Positions 40,069 to 50,906 of a stretch of 64,000 nt of DNA are shown here, piece by piece; position 1 is the stretch's first letter; the number at the start of each line of letters is the position of its first letter. Position numbers and translations under genes: made by a program. The notes under the pieces are model-generated. The model was not told the origin of the DNA and did no database searches. It saw nothing but the letters and a program-made list of their open reading frames with translations. This stretch comes from Aphanomyces cochlioides (lineage: Eukaryota; Oomycota; Saprolegniomycetes; Saprolegniales; Verrucalvaceae): assembly GCA_019828595.1 (NCBI GenBank), contig JAHQRK010000005.1, positions 682,001 to 746,000 on the forward strand, in the 5' to 3' direction.

Positions 40069-40505
40069 AGCCGTCGAGGGGGCAATAGATCTTCGTCGTA
40101 TTTAATCCTCCCTCGTGCGTTTTGGTGTGTCTGAAAAACTTTGTACCTGCAAGTGACAACCGAAACATAGATGGAGTATGAACTGGGTGATCGAAGAAGC
40201 AAGGAGTTGTAGAAGGCAGCTCGTGAGGTCCATGGTGCTGTTGCAACTTTGTAGGATTAGTTGGAATGGCTGTTCATGTGAAAAAGTCCATCAAAAGCGA
40301 GGTTGGCGGTGAAGACAATGCCATCCATGGTTTTAAGGGTCTTGGAGGCTTACGGGGAGGAGCAGGAGGAGTAGGTTTCCTGAAAGACGGAGTCAAGTCG
40401 ACGGTGTGGCGCGAGATGTGTGAATGATCGAGAATAGACTTTCTGAAGAAAAATGCGAGTTTGGCGCTTTTTTTCCATTGGGCGAAATTGCCGAGAGAAC
40501 GCAAT
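40069..40505. other. Short intergenic stretch with a possible small gene
   Basis: The only candidate is the small frame at 40266-40427 described separately. A longer antisense frame (40274-40504) is proline-rich simply because the forward strand is glycine-rich. Confidence 0.4.
40266..40427 (+). CDS. Possible small Gly-rich protein
   Basis: 53 aa beginning MAVHVKKSIKSEVGGED, with a Gly-rich middle (FKGLGGLRGGAGGVGF) and ending VKSTVWREMCE. It has no recognised domain. It is offered because codon composition looks coding and it lies between two real genes; it could equally be chance. Confidence 0.25.
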   Translation: MAVHVKKSIKSEVGGEDNAIHGFKGLGGLRGGAGGVGFLKDGVKSTVWREMCE

Positions 40506-40835
40506 ATGGACGACTACGTTATGCGCGCCGCTTATGTGGCTGGCGCGATGAGTATTGTGCTGGTGACGCTCGCGTTGGGATGGATTACAGTGTGGAAGCT
40601 GCTCCTCTCGCGAATTTCATTCATCCGCGAGCTCCTCGACATGAATCCAAAGAAACCGGCGGCCCCGACACCATTGACATCCCGGAAACCGACGTCGTTT
40701 GACGAGCGTTTGCGCGAATACAAGGTACGTTTCGCGCGCTGTGGCGCAGAAAAATTCACGTCTGTGTAGGAAAATCCTCATCGACGACACACTGGAAGTA
40801 CGCTCATGGCGCCATCAGCATCGCACAAGCCATAA
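40506..40835 (+). CDS. SMIM13-like small membrane protein
   Basis: Exons 40506-40724 and 40770-40835 (45-nt intron) give 94 aa. It has one N-terminal transmembrane helix (YVAGAMSIVLVTLALGWITV) followed by WKLLLSRISFIRELLDM. This matches the pattern of SMIM13/UPF0766 proteins, in which a Trp-rich helix end is followed by a Leu-Ser-Lys/Arg-Phe-x-Arg-Glu-Leu motif. The C-terminus is basic (REYKENPHRRHTGST) and probably cytosolic. The function of this family is not established. Its stop codon lies only 4 bases from the stop of the convergent WW gene. Confidence 0.7.
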
Positions 40836-40839
40836 CGAA

Positions 40840-41220
40840 TTACAAATATTGTTGCTTAGCTTTCTGTTGCTCGACGACGCGTTGGATGCGTGCTGTGAAT
40901 GCCATCGCTTCTTGCTCGAGGGTTTCAGCGTCCACTGTCGTTGTGGGCGCCTTCTGTTGGTTGGTTGCATCCGTTGATGACTTGTCTTCCTTGGCAGGAG
41001 TTTCGTTCCCGTCAGATCGTAGCGGCCTCATCACATTCTGCTGCAAATCTTCTGGAAGCTGCCAATAACTCCGGCCATGGACCATGTTAAAGTAATACGT
41101 GCGCTACAGAATAATCCACAATGAGCTACACTGAAACATCCTCGGGATTTCACGTACACCAGACGCAGTATCCACATGCTTGGTCCAGATTCCCTTCTTC
41201 ACGTTTCCTCCAGCACTCAT
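40840..41220 (-). CDS. WW-domain small protein
   Basis: Exons 41158-41220 and 40840-41103 (54-nt GT-AG intron) give 108 aa. After splicing the N-terminus reads GIWTKHVDTASGRTYYFNMV and then HGRSYWQLPEDL. This is a WW domain with its first Trp, the central YYF aromatic block and a second aromatic Trp before LP. WW domains bind proline-rich peptides. The rest is an acidic, Ala/Thr-rich linker and a C-terminal helix (EQEAMAFTARIQRVVEQQKA). The intron splits the domain, so neither exon alone reveals it. Confidence 0.75.
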
Positions 41221-41657
41221 CTTGAAAAAATAAAATGAGTTGTGTAGGGGTTCTTAGGGTTTACATCTACAAGGGGTAGAGTTTTGAGGGTTTAAGCTCA
41301 TAGGGTTGAAGGGGTTATCGATGCTCATGACATGCTCGCAATGAGGGCAAGAAGAGGGAAGGACAAGGGACATGCCATGGCCATTGTAGCGACCATCACA
41401 GCGGCTATTTGTATTGATTTGGTGTACTTAAACAGTTCTCTTTGTGTGTTCAACTCAGCTAGAGGTTTGTTGGCCGAGCTATTTTTCGTTGACTACGATC
41501 TGAACTTTCGACAGACTTTGTCGATTCCGGAGCGATGCCCTTCCTCGCTTTCCGTTGTTGTTCATGTGACGATTACAGTCTGAATCGCGTCAACTGTGTT
41601 AAGTCCGTTGGAGTTTTCATAAATCAGTTGAGCTCAGTCCCAAGTTTGCATTTAGCG
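41221..41657. promoter_or_regulatory. Intergenic region with telo-box-like GGGTTT motifs
   Basis: 41244-41320 contains repeated aggggttc, tagggttt, gagggttt, tagggttg and aggggtta. TAGGGTTT is the complement of the AAACCCTA telo-box known from plant housekeeping promoters. The cluster sits 25-100 bases upstream of the WW gene start, and further from the lipase gene on the other side. Confidence 0.45.
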
Positions 41658-43437
41658 ATGTTGTCGTCGATGGAACCAATTCCTGAAGAGACAGCGGAGG
41701 ATACGTGGCTCGTGCCTCAACCTGCACCGCACGCACCTCCTCCATCCAGTCGTGTTCACGACTCGTTGCAGTGCTTCCTCGCTGTTGCGTTCACAATCGC
41801 TGCGATCTTGACTATTGCTGGTGCAGCATGGCTCGTGCATGCTTCCCAAGACAATCACGCAGCTGAGATCGTGTCGCTCCTGGCTCAAACACCAGGATTA
41901 CGTATTACTCTCACCGCTAAGAGAAGTTCCATGGCAATTCATGGCCAGCATACGATCGAAGTCTATCTCAAACCTCGTCAACACGACCACCATCTTGCAT
42001 TTGATGCCTCGTTGACTCTCCCTCCTGCAACAGACTTGACCACTCAGCAGTTTAAGCTTCTGCGCCACCGCGCATCCTGGTCAGCCACAAGACACGATCA
42101 AGTCATCGACAGCAGATGCGTTGATCCTCACCTTGTCCCTCCGATTCATTCCGTGCAAGTCCAAACTTGCAACTCAAGCTAAGGTTTCCTTGTAGTTGGA
42201 AGCAAGTCTGGTTGCGGCTCACGTCGTCCACGATGGCGACTTGCAACAAGCGCTAGATTGTGCCGGTGGAACTCTCTTGGCACTGGACTTTGCTGGCGAG
42301 CCATACATCATCTGCAAGGAGAAGAAGTCGCCTCGGTTGACGCGTGGAGTGGGCCAAGACTTGCACTTTGTCGTGGATTACATTTTGAATTCTCAAGATC
42401 TACCTGCGGACATTTTGGTAGCTCAGGATGAAGCCATGGCTGCGTGCCCAGAGATTCTTTTGCCGATGCCACCACCTCTGCCTTCGGTCTGGATGCCTTC
42501 GCATGACGATATTTTGAACCAGGTCGATCGATTGCCTCCCCTGGTGTCGTCTCTAGATCATCGACTTCGCCGCCACCATGAAATCACTCGGAAACAACCT
42601 TGTACTTGCAAACTCGATCGAAAGCGACCATGTCTTTTTGTCAACGGCGTCGGCTACAATGCAACACTGCCGCCACGCTCGTCGTATCCTGAAACTTGGG
42701 GCTCAATCCATGAACATGCGCCTTGCTGCACGTCGACATCATTTGGCATTATGGAAACCATCAAACGTGGGTGGCACAATGCGTCGCTCCAAGGCGACTT
42801 TTGCGACTTGGTTGGCAAGACACGAGACGAGGACGATGGGCTCATTCTAATCACGCATTCAATGGGCAATCTCGTGGCTGCCAGCGCTTTTGCCACTGGG
42901 ATTTGCAGCATCATTGACGATTTGGTGTGGGTGTCGTTGTCTGGTCCAAACCACGGCACCAAGGCGGCGAATCTGCTCGAGAAAACGTGTAAAGAAGGGG
43001 GATGGCCGCGGGATGTCTTGGCCCCGATTCTTGACGCAGTCGGGAGCTGTCCAGCCCAGCCAGCGTATCTTTCAGTCAAGTTGGAATCGACAGCGTCGCC
43101 TGCGATGGTTGAGAAGTTTAAAGCAGCGCAAGACGTACTGCACCGTCATGTGAATCGGACCATGTGTGGCGTTAGTCCATTTGGACTTGCAACGACTGTC
43201 TCGGTGGCTTTGGACACATTTGCCAAGCTAGCACACCACGACTCGGCAGCCAACGACGGGCTTGTGGATTTCCCAAGCTGCGTTGCTGGCGTGGGCGACG
43301 TCAACTTTGGCACAGATGCCGTGACGGCTGTCAACTATCGCGCTCAGCTCAACCATTTGGACACGACGTTCCGCTTTGGCGATGGATGGTGGGGCAACGA
43401 CCGCAAACCCGTCAAGTGGTTTGAATGTACGCTTTAA
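41658..43437 (+). CDS. Membrane-anchored alpha/beta-hydrolase (lipase-like) 1
   Basis: Exons 41658-42158 and 42196-43437 (37-nt intron) give 580 aa. It has a cytosolic N-terminus, one signal-anchor helix (CFLAVAFTIAAILTIAGAAW), a beta-rich extracellular segment with TAKRSSMAIHGQHTIEVYLK, then the hydrolase domain starting with a Cys pair (KQPCTCKLDRKRPCLFVNGV). The nucleophile elbow is LITHSMGNLVA (a THSMG variant of GxSxG). The likely acid is in NDGLVDFPSC and the likely base histidine in LNHLDTTFRFGDGWW. The layout resembles secreted lipases/acyltransferases; the substrate is unknown. A close paralogue lies at 51248-52856. Confidence 0.75.
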
Positions 43438-43935
43438 GTTGGCTTTTAATTGAAGAAAGTCAATGGTTCATGTGCGTCGAGTCCATCGCGGGTGGGGAGA
43501 AAGCAGGGGCTAACAGGGCCATGGCGCCTTCGAAATTCAAGCGACCGCCACGTCTATGATCTACACGACTCCGCGGACACTGCTACCGCTGCGAAAACGC
43601 TTCCAGAGCGTGCGTGGCGTTGCTTGGACGGTGGTGCTGAGCTCCTGGAGGCAGGGATTCCATATTTCCACTGTACTCAACCAGTAATGCAGGAATGTTT
43701 GCGGACTCAACCATAGTTGACAATCATTTTTACTTGATTATACTTGGGTTTTGTATACTTTACTTTATTCAAGTAAAGCCTCATACATAAATGTTTTATA
43801 TTATATGAACATTTGTATGTAATAAAATAAATTATACAATGTCCACGTTTGAGCTGCCTCATCGACCACGAGATTGACACACCAACTCTCTTGACATGGT
43901 CGAATCTGCACGAAGTCAAGAAAATCTTTGGCGAG
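43438..43935. other. Spacer before GIN-like gene 5
   Basis: AT-rich with no gene called. The open frame continues upstream of the chosen gene 5 start (43936) to 43849, so an earlier start is possible. Confidence 0.45.
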
Positions 43936-44980
43936 ATGGTGGCCACGACATCGAAATGGATTGAGCGGTGGCATAAGCTCAATGGCGCTGTCAACCATGT
44001 CGTCGCTTACACGAGCGCGATTGAAGTCTCGGCGCTGCAGGTCTGGGCAGCGTCGGCGTCGACCCTGGGCTACGTGATTGTCCAAGCTTCGTCCAAGTCG
44101 CTCGTCGATAAAATCTCAGTCACAGTCGAGATGGGCGTGCTCTCGATAGGCTGGATAGCTCATGTTGGCGCGTTTGTTGGCAAATACATCGTCCAGGTGT
44201 TTTTGCCCCCGCAGAGTCTCCAAGCCGTCGCGTTTGCAGCCCCACGGGGCAACATGGTTGTCCATCCACGAGTGTTTCACAGGTCGCTTATGTTGCCTCT
44301 GTCGATTCACTGCACGAGTCAACGAGGCACGTTATTTATTCAAGACGAAGTGCTCGTCGCCCAACGACTGGATTTGCAACTGGCCGCGTCTGGATGCCTC
44401 CAAGTCGCTGCAAATGTCATCTCGGTCGTGGAAACGTTTGACATCCAGCATCTTCATGGCGATGGCGTCCTCGCTGTGCTTGCAAGTGCAGTTTACGCTG
44501 GCAACGTTGAAATCTGCCAGTCATGCTCTGGGAAAACGTTCATGATGGCCGAAGAGACATTTCAAGTGCGTGAAGAATTGAGTGTGCTGAATCATGGCCC
44601 AGGATCGGTCACTGTCGTGGCTGCTGACATCTTTGACTTGTCAAACCAATACTTGCAAGACTTTAAAGCGTTTATGGGCTCAATTCACGTCGTCGGCACT
44701 TGGAGCCCAACACACAGCGGTACGGAACCATCGCCTTGGAAGGGATAAGCTCATTGACTGTGTAGATGATCTCGCTCACACAATTCAAGAGCAGCAACTC
44801 AAGATTGGACCAAGCGCTGGACACGTTTATGTCCACGATAAAAACGCAGCCAGTGCTAATGGGCTACAGAGTCAGCGGTCCTGGCCAGAGTACTCGGTGA
44901 TGCCAGTTCCATCGACCATGACTCCCGGCGTGAAGTGCGTCGTTGGTGTCTTGGCGAAGTCGCCGCCGTTTAAATCATAG
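43936..44980 (+). CDS. GIN/DUF2807-like beta-repeat protein 5 (one intron)
   Basis: Exons 43936-44719 and 44766-44980 flank a 46-nt GT-AG intron and give 332 aa. The start MVATTSKWIERWHKLNGAVN matches the family head, followed by VVHPRVFHRSLMLPLSIH (the equivalent of IRPHVFRRSV in member 3) and degenerate turns (SCSGKTFMMA, GPGSVTVVAADIF). Turns are less regular than in members 3, 4 and 6 and the second exon is poorly conserved (HTIQEQQLKIGPSAGHVYVH), so this copy is diverging or losing its fold. The phase-1 intron is in the family position. Confidence 0.65.
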
Positions 44981-45034
44981 ACAAATATATATAGACTACA
45001 TCATGATCCAACAACTTTGACTATCTCAGCGCTG

Positions 45035-45865
45035 CTATGAGTCCATGCCCCCGTCTTCCTTCTCCTCTAGCTTTGCATCGCTTTGTCGGCGCTGTTTGGA
45101 CCGCCTTCGTCGGGTTGCCTTGGACGATGCAACAGTGGATTTTAGAAAGTCGACAACTTGAACATGTCCTCTGGATTTAGCGAGATTGATGGCTTCGTCT
45201 GGGATCCAAGGCATGTCGTTCTCAACGAGCCATCGAACAATGTCAAGATGGCCACAGAACGCAGCAGAATTCATGGCTTCGACCGTGCAACCTTCCTTTC
45301 GGTGCGCATGAAGCCATTTAATAACGTGGAGATGGCCACGAAGAGCAGCAGAATCCATGGCGTGGGTCGTACAGCCTTCTGTTCGGTATTGGTGGAGGAA
45401 TTTGACAATTTCGAGATGACCCGCGCCAGCGGCAAAGTCCATAGCATCAGCAAAGCATCCAGGCCAGTTCGTGTCATGGCACCACTGAACAATATTGAGA
45501 TGGCCACTCGCACAAGCTTCACGAAACACATATGTCGAGTAATTGAGGCACGTGGAACGCGCTTGCAAGATGTAGAGATGGCCAGCGCGTGCCGCTTTGA
45601 TGGCATTGACCCAGCGTCTTGGTTCCAAGCCTGGGCTGAATGCTACTATCATCTTGAAGAGATGCCCGTCGGCGAGGACTTCCATGAAGCAACACCGCAA
45701 GAGACGGCGCTTGGCTAAAGGACGGACGTCCGCTCTATCCGATTCATTGCCATCCTGGACACCAACTGCATCATCAGAGCGCATTGAGTGGAATAGGTGC
45801 ACAGTGGCAACGTGGTTTGCAGTTGACTTGCCAATGCTAACGACGTTAAATAATTCATTTATCAA
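45035..45865 (-). CDS. Ankyrin-repeat protein
   Basis: 276 aa from the first ATG; an internal ATG at 45784 (MRSDDAVGVQDGNESDRADV) is an equally good start. About five ankyrin-type repeats of roughly 27-33 residues are visible, each with a GHLxIVxWL core (ASGHLNIVQWCHDTNWPGC, GAGHLEIVKFLHQYRTEGC, LRGHLHVIKWLHAHRKEGC, FCGHLDIVRWLVENDMPW, SRGHVQVVDFL). The tail is very basic (RRRRSKQRRQSD) and could be nuclear. This short-repeat style is abundant in oomycetes. Partner proteins are unknown. Confidence 0.8.
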   Translation of the reverse strand: MINELFNVVSIGKSTANHVATVHLFHSMRSDDAVGVQDGNESDRADVRPLAKRRLLRCCFMEVLADGHLFKMIVAFSPGLEPRRWVNAIKAARAGHLYILQARSTCLNYSTYVFREACASGHLNIVQWCHDTNWPGCFADAMDFAAGAGHLEIVKFLHQYRTEGCTTHAMDSAALRGHLHVIKWLHAHRKEGCTVEAMNSAAFCGHLDIVRWLVENDMPWIPDEAINLAKSRGHVQVVDFLKSTVASSKATRRRRSKQRRQSDAKLEEKEDGGMDS

Positions 45866-46423
45866 AATTATTTATTTTTGGTATTTTATCTACAATTATT
45901 TATTTTACCAACAATATCTATTTTTGAATGGCCCGACAGTGTGTCGACAAGACCAAAGCTGTCGAAGCAAATTCAGTGAATACTATTCACCTACCGGCTA
46001 AATACACAAACACTAACTCGCTGTAGATCTTATGGCAATGCAAAATATCTAGTATTTTGACAAAGATTCCAAACATTGTTCACGACAATTATTTCTAAAA
46101 TATTCAATACAATAATTGATTTATGACCATAAACCTTGTAGGAACACAGCGTGGCATGCTTCCACTACGCCAAATCAACTCGTTCTTTCAATCCTGGAGC
46201 TTCGAATAGCTCAAGCGACTAGATAAAGTTTTCTTCTCTGTCGCTTGCGTTCGCACGGTGATTCTTTGAGGCCAGGAGGCGACCAACCTGCCTCTCAGGT
46301 AGAACGTTGGTGGTTTGACAGGGAAGATGGTTTCTGGAATGTTGGTCTATGGACACCTCAAGAAATCATGTGCTGCTGGTTTTTTTCTGTTTCCAGTCAT
46401 TTTTCAATTTCCTTCAATCTTCC
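45866..46423. other. AT-rich spacer
   Basis: Upstream regions of the ankyrin gene and GIN-like gene 6. No gene or repeat recognised. Confidence 0.5.
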
Positions 46424-47588
46424 ATGGCTGACTCCGACTTGACGACTGCTTCCGGCTGGATCGAGCGCTATTTCAACCTGAAGACCAAGCTCGAGCACTT
46501 GTTTGTCTACGTCGATGCTGTGCATATCACGGCTGAATCTGGACGCTCGTCGCCAACCATTATTGTGCGTGCGTCGTCATCAAGTATTCTCGACATGATC
46601 GACGTCGTGCCAACGCCTGAATTGTCTGCCGTGTCGATTTCGCAAAAGTCGACCGTTGGATTTCTAATGGGACGATGTCTTGTCGAAATTCGCGTGCCCC
46701 ACAATGAACTTCGATCAGTGACCCGCCAAATCTCTGGCACATTGGTGATCCATCCGAATGTCCTGTCCCGATCAAAAGAAACCCCCTTGTCGATTCGATG
46801 CTTGGGATCTGGCAACATTTATATCCATGATGAAGAAATTGTTGCGAAACGATTGCGCCTCCATCTCTCGGCCTCAGGTCGCGTCCAAGTGATTGCAAAG
46901 TCAATTTCTGTAGTGGATGCTGTGGAAGTCCAAAATCGAGCTTCGGGGCAATTGGCCATTGTGGCTACGAGTTTGTTTGCTGATGCAGTTGTGATTGACA
47001 ACTCGGCGTCTGGCAAGGCTCTTATCGTGGTCAAGTCTGATCTGCATGTGGAAAAAACGGTGAACGTGACATCCTCTGGCTCAGGCAGTGCCACATTAGC
47101 GGCGAATGCCTTTGTCGCGGGTGATTTGTCCATTGCAACCCATGCATCTGGATCCACACATGTGGCTGGCACAACATTGCAATTGTCGACTGTACGAACT
47201 CTTGTCTCTGGTAACATACCTGGTGTTCCAATCATTTTACTCATTTCTTTCTCTAGGTTCTGGCAATGCAATTCTCTCCGGCAGCGGCAAATGTGAGACT
47301 CATTCGATTACAAACACAAGCTCTGGTTCTGTCCTCGTATATGGGATCATTGCGAACCAATGTACGGCTGAGAGTCGCGGCCGTGGCCAAATCAAAGTGT
47401 CATCGTTGCAAGCCTTGCAAATCTCCAGCGTTGCAAGTGGCTTGGTCGGCCCCCACGACAACCCAGTGGGCCCCCCACTGCCAGAATATTCCCCCCAACC
47501 TCTTCCTGACCAAAGTCCTGCCTCGTTCTTCCTCGTCGGGTTCGTCGGCAGCTCCACGCACAACCTCCAGCTCGACGATATGTTTTAA
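46424..47588 (+). CDS. GIN/DUF2807-like beta-repeat protein 6 (one intron)
   Basis: Exons 46424-47210 and 47257-47588 (46-nt intron with a pyrimidine-rich end, ttctttctctag) give 372 aa. The head reads GWIERYFNLKTKLEHLFVYV and VHITAESG, then VEIRVPHNELRSVTRQISGT. Regular turns follow (CLGSGNIYIH, ASGRVQVIAK, ASGQLAIVAT, ASGKALIVVK, SSGSGSATLA, HASGSTHVAG, and across the intron LVSGSGNAILSGSGK). The tail is Pro-rich, with a C-terminal hydrophobic stretch (ASFFLVGFVGSS) that could be a membrane or GPI-type signal. This is the most regular of the intron-containing copies. Confidence 0.77.
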
Positions 47589-47923
47589 CATTCTATTTTA
47601 TATGACATGGTATTCACTTGGTACTATATCCTAATCTTACCAAAACATGGAAGGTCTTCAAGTGGACAAATAAACAAAGTATAGGAATTTTCCTCATAAA
47701 GCTTCATTCACTTCAAGGATTATTCCTCCTATGCAAATTAGCTGATATACAAAATTTACAATTTATATGCAAATTTATACATTATTGTTATATATAATAG
47801 TCAGGTTATATACAAAATGTATGCATTTTAATCTCCTTATTGAGATTAGGGTGTTAAACGAATATGATTGGCTAAAATTATCATCGCTTGTTTCCTGGTG
47901 GTTTGCTGGCTCTTCCTCCGTCC
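47589..47923. other. AT-rich spacer before PP1
   Basis: No gene; an AT-rich upstream region with no shared promoter motif identified. Confidence 0.5.
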
Positions 47924-48862
47924 ATGGCGTCGTCCGACCAGATCAACTTGGATGCGATCATCGAAAAGCTCTTGAGCGTGCGGACGGCAAGGCCTGGGAA
48001 GCAAGTAAACCTCATGGAAGAGGAGCTAAAATGGCTGTGTGCGCAATCAAGAAAGGTCTTTATGTCGCAGCCCATGCTGCTCGAAGTTGACGCTCCGATC
48101 AAGATTTGTGGCGATCTCCATGGCCAATACTACGACTTGCTCAGCCTCTTTGAGTGTGGTGGCTATCCTCCGCAATCCAACTACCTTTTCCTCGGCGACT
48201 ACGTTGATCGCGGCAAGCATAGCATCGAAACGATCGCACTGCTCTTTGCTTACAAGATCAAATACCCCAACAACTTCTTCATCCTCCGTGGCAACCACGA
48301 AGACTCGTCAGTGAACCGACTGTACGGTTTCCATGATGAGTGCAGACGGCGATACAATGTTAGGCTCTGGAAGCATTTCATCGATAGCTTTGATTGCCTC
48401 CCAGTGGCTGCCCTTGTTGAACAGTGCATTCTCTGCATGCACGGTGGTCTCTCACCAGAGCTGCAAGACCTTCAGCAAATTGCGCGATTGCCACGACCAA
48501 TGACACAGCCAGACACTGGTCTCGTTGCAGACCTTCTCTGGAGCGATCCCGAGCCCAATATGCTCGGGTGGGGCGAGAACGATCGAGGAATTTCGTACAC
48601 GTTTGGCATCGATGTTGTCAACCAGTTTATGAAACGCCATGACCTCGACATGATCTGCCGTGCTCACCAAGTGGTTGAAGATGGCTACGAATTCTTTGCG
48701 AACCGTCAGCTGGTCACTATCTTTTCAGCGCCAAATTACACGGGCGAATTCAACAATGCCGGTGCTATGATGGTGCTGGACGAGTCGCTCCTCTGTTCGT
48801 TCAAGATCATTCGACCGATCGATAAGAAACGCATTGCATCTAGTGCCCCGATGCGTAAATAA
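47924..48862 (+). CDS. Protein phosphatase 1 catalytic subunit (divergent)
   Basis: 312 aa, single exon, colinear with animal PP1 so that residue numbers coincide. All metal-binding and catalytic residues are present: D64 and H66 (GDLHGQ), D92, D95 and R96 (GDYVDRG), N124 and H125 (RGNHE), H173 (MHGGLSP), R221 (GENDRG) and H248 (RAHQVV). Two usually invariant cysteines are changed: C127 to Asp (RGNHEDSSV) and C273 to Thr (APNYTGEF). C273 is the residue that covalently traps microcystin in animal PP1. The C-terminus is short ([11 protein letters not shown]) and lacks the usual TPPR region. It is likely an additional, specialised PP1 rather than the main isoform. Confidence 0.9.
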   Translation: MASSDQINLDAIIEKLLSVRTARPGKQVNLMEEELKWLCAQSRKVFMSQPMLLEVDAPIKICGDLHGQYYDLLSLFECGGYPPQSNYLFLGDYVDRGKHSIETIALLFAYKIKYPNNFFILRGNHEDSSVNRLYGFHDECRRRYNVRLWKHFIDSFDCLPVAALVEQCILCMHGGLSPELQDLQQIARLPRPMTQPDTGLVADLLWSDPEPNMLGWGENDRGISYTFGIDVVNQFMKRHDLDMICRAHQVVEDGYEFFANRQLVTIFSAPNYTGEFNNAGAMMVLDESLLCSFKIIRPIDKKRIASSAPMRK

Positions 48863-49249
48863 ACAATAGACTCTACCGCGAAAACCCATTTGGTCTCTTT
48901 CTCTCGAGTTGTCTTGCTCTAGCTGAAAGAATTCAAATTTGAGTTGAATATAGACTCCACTCGCTCTAGCGATATTGTCATTGCATCGTGGCCAGCTTTC
49001 ACTTTCAGCCCATTTCCTGAGCACTTCGTACAATGGTAGAGATCTAGTGATTTCATCGGCAGATTTCTACGACCACTTTCACCTCAAACTCAAGCCCTGT
49101 ATTGAATTTAATTCAGCTCTTTATTCATGTTTCGTCTGGAGATGACCTTTTAACGTTGGTAAAAAGACTCACGGGGAAATAATTATCTATTCCAAATCGA
49201 TTCGATCATACTGAAGTGAAGTATAAATGGAAAGAATGTCAAACGTCCC

Positions 49250-49500
49250 AAATTAATTACACGTTTTTCTGAGTGTGTTTTGCGTGAATTAGGTAAATAT
49301 TCGATTCTGATTGGCTGAGCGATTTTCAGATCGATTTGAAAAATCGATACATCGCAGGCAAATGTGATATTTTTGAGATTATTTTTCTATTGGGTGTGAT
49401 TTTTGAGAATCACATTTTCCTCAATGTGAACTATCATGCATTCTCGTGTATAAGGAATTTATATTGAAAATAATGATGGAAGCATTTCAGAGCAAATGTG
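49250..49500. mobile_element. Degraded relative of the 480-bp MITE
   Basis: Shares the interior words gtgtgttttgcgtgaattag and tcgattctgattggctga with the intact MITE at 34872-35351, then diverges. Its terminal repeats were not found, so the limits are approximate. Confidence 0.4.
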
Positions 49501-50705
49501 ATTCAGCTTTCTCACATTTTTCCGTAACACCTTATTGGTTAAAACTTTAAGAATTGACTTGGACATAAGGATAGAATATGTTCATGACTAGTGCTGTAGG
49601 ACACCTTAAACTATTTCTGTTTGTGAAATACGACTAGATTTCCCATCTACCTAAGCGTGTTTGATATTTCAACTTAACGCAAGCCGCATTTGTGCATATT
49701 CATCCAGTTGTAGAAGCAAATGTCATTTTCAAATAATGATGGCGCGGCTCCCTGGGGTCTGACGCACTTCCACACGTTGGAAGTACACGATTAAATATTA
49801 TACTTCATTGATTAAACATATTTCATCAACTTCCGTCCTCAACGACGAGTCGTCAACTCGCTTGGATCGTTTCTCCACTAGAAATTAATGCGCCTCGTAC
49901 ACTGTGCATTTCAAGTCAACACTTGATTTTAGCTCAAACACTAATCGAGAATTTTTTGGAGCCTTTGTAAACTTAAAGTGTAAATTATCATTTTGTTAAC
50001 TCAATCAATGCAATTGTCAATGTGCTTTTATTTCCTGGTGTGTAAATTATCAATTTTATTACTCTATCAATGTCGTTGTCAGTGTGAATTCATTACCTCC
50101 TTCATTTACGTGGGAAACAGAGGTGACAGTATTATCACAATCGTAGGAAGTTTCCAATCAAGCGTTGAGTGTGAAGATAAAAAGAAGCGTGTCGGTTAAG
50201 TCAATAAATAGTCATATTTTCGACCAATAATAACGCGTTCTGAACCGGTGATTTTTCAAAATCACATCCACCTGAGTTATATACATTTCGGACCCCCCTC
50301 ACAATTTCGAATGAAGTTGACAATAGTATGTACTTTATGTTACCACGGTTTCGGCTGATCGGGCAATACAGCGATCTGGGAAATATAAGACCAGCGGCGG
50401 CTCTTCGGTGATTGGTCAGTTTCAAACTCAAGTTGAAGTCATGGACCTGTGAAATATTTTATCCTATTAAATTGAATATTGGTGTCGTCCCAAGAACAAG
50501 AACTTTGTATTTAAAGCTATCATTATAGTTTATGCACTGTGAAAGTAACTAGAATACCTACGATATTGCAAAGTGCCATGCATTCAATGAAAAGTCATAG
50601 CAGTCATAGATAAAGTGAAAACCTCTATAATTTAATATTTACTGTATCTATTTCGAGGATGTGTTGTCGAACAATCCCAACACGATGAACCAACACTGTA
50701 TTGAA

Positions 50706-50906
50706 TTAGTTAGCCTTAGGCAACGCTTTTCTAAAACTAGACCTAATTGTTTCAGGAGTGATAATATTCCAGGCTGCAATCGCTCTTTTTATTGTTGCCA
50801 TCCTCTTTTCTTTGGCCGTACGTTGAGTGGTTGTCTCAGCAAGCCACATTCTCCGCAAAATACTTTTGAATGGGCCCATGACACCTACATCCAAGGGTTG
50901 CAACAC
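50706..50906 (-). pseudogene. pogo-like transposase C-terminal fragment
   Basis: The minus-strand frame reads MLQPLDVGVMGPFKSILRRM, the conserved QPLDxGVxGPxK block that carries the region of the third catalytic residue in pogo/Tigger transposases, then a basic helix. Only about 66 codons remain; no TIRs were found around it. Confidence 0.75.

Noticed and set aside
40274..40504. Proline-rich minus-strand frame
   Set aside because: It is the reverse of a glycine-rich stretch; the forward frame is the better, though still weak, candidate.
45158..45718. Plus-strand 186-aa frame
   Set aside because: It is the antisense of the ankyrin repeats, and its regularity is inherited from them.
49993..50199. 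68-aa frame in AT-rich DNA
   Set aside because: Length expected by chance in this composition; it overlaps a short direct repeat (gtgtaaattatca) instead.
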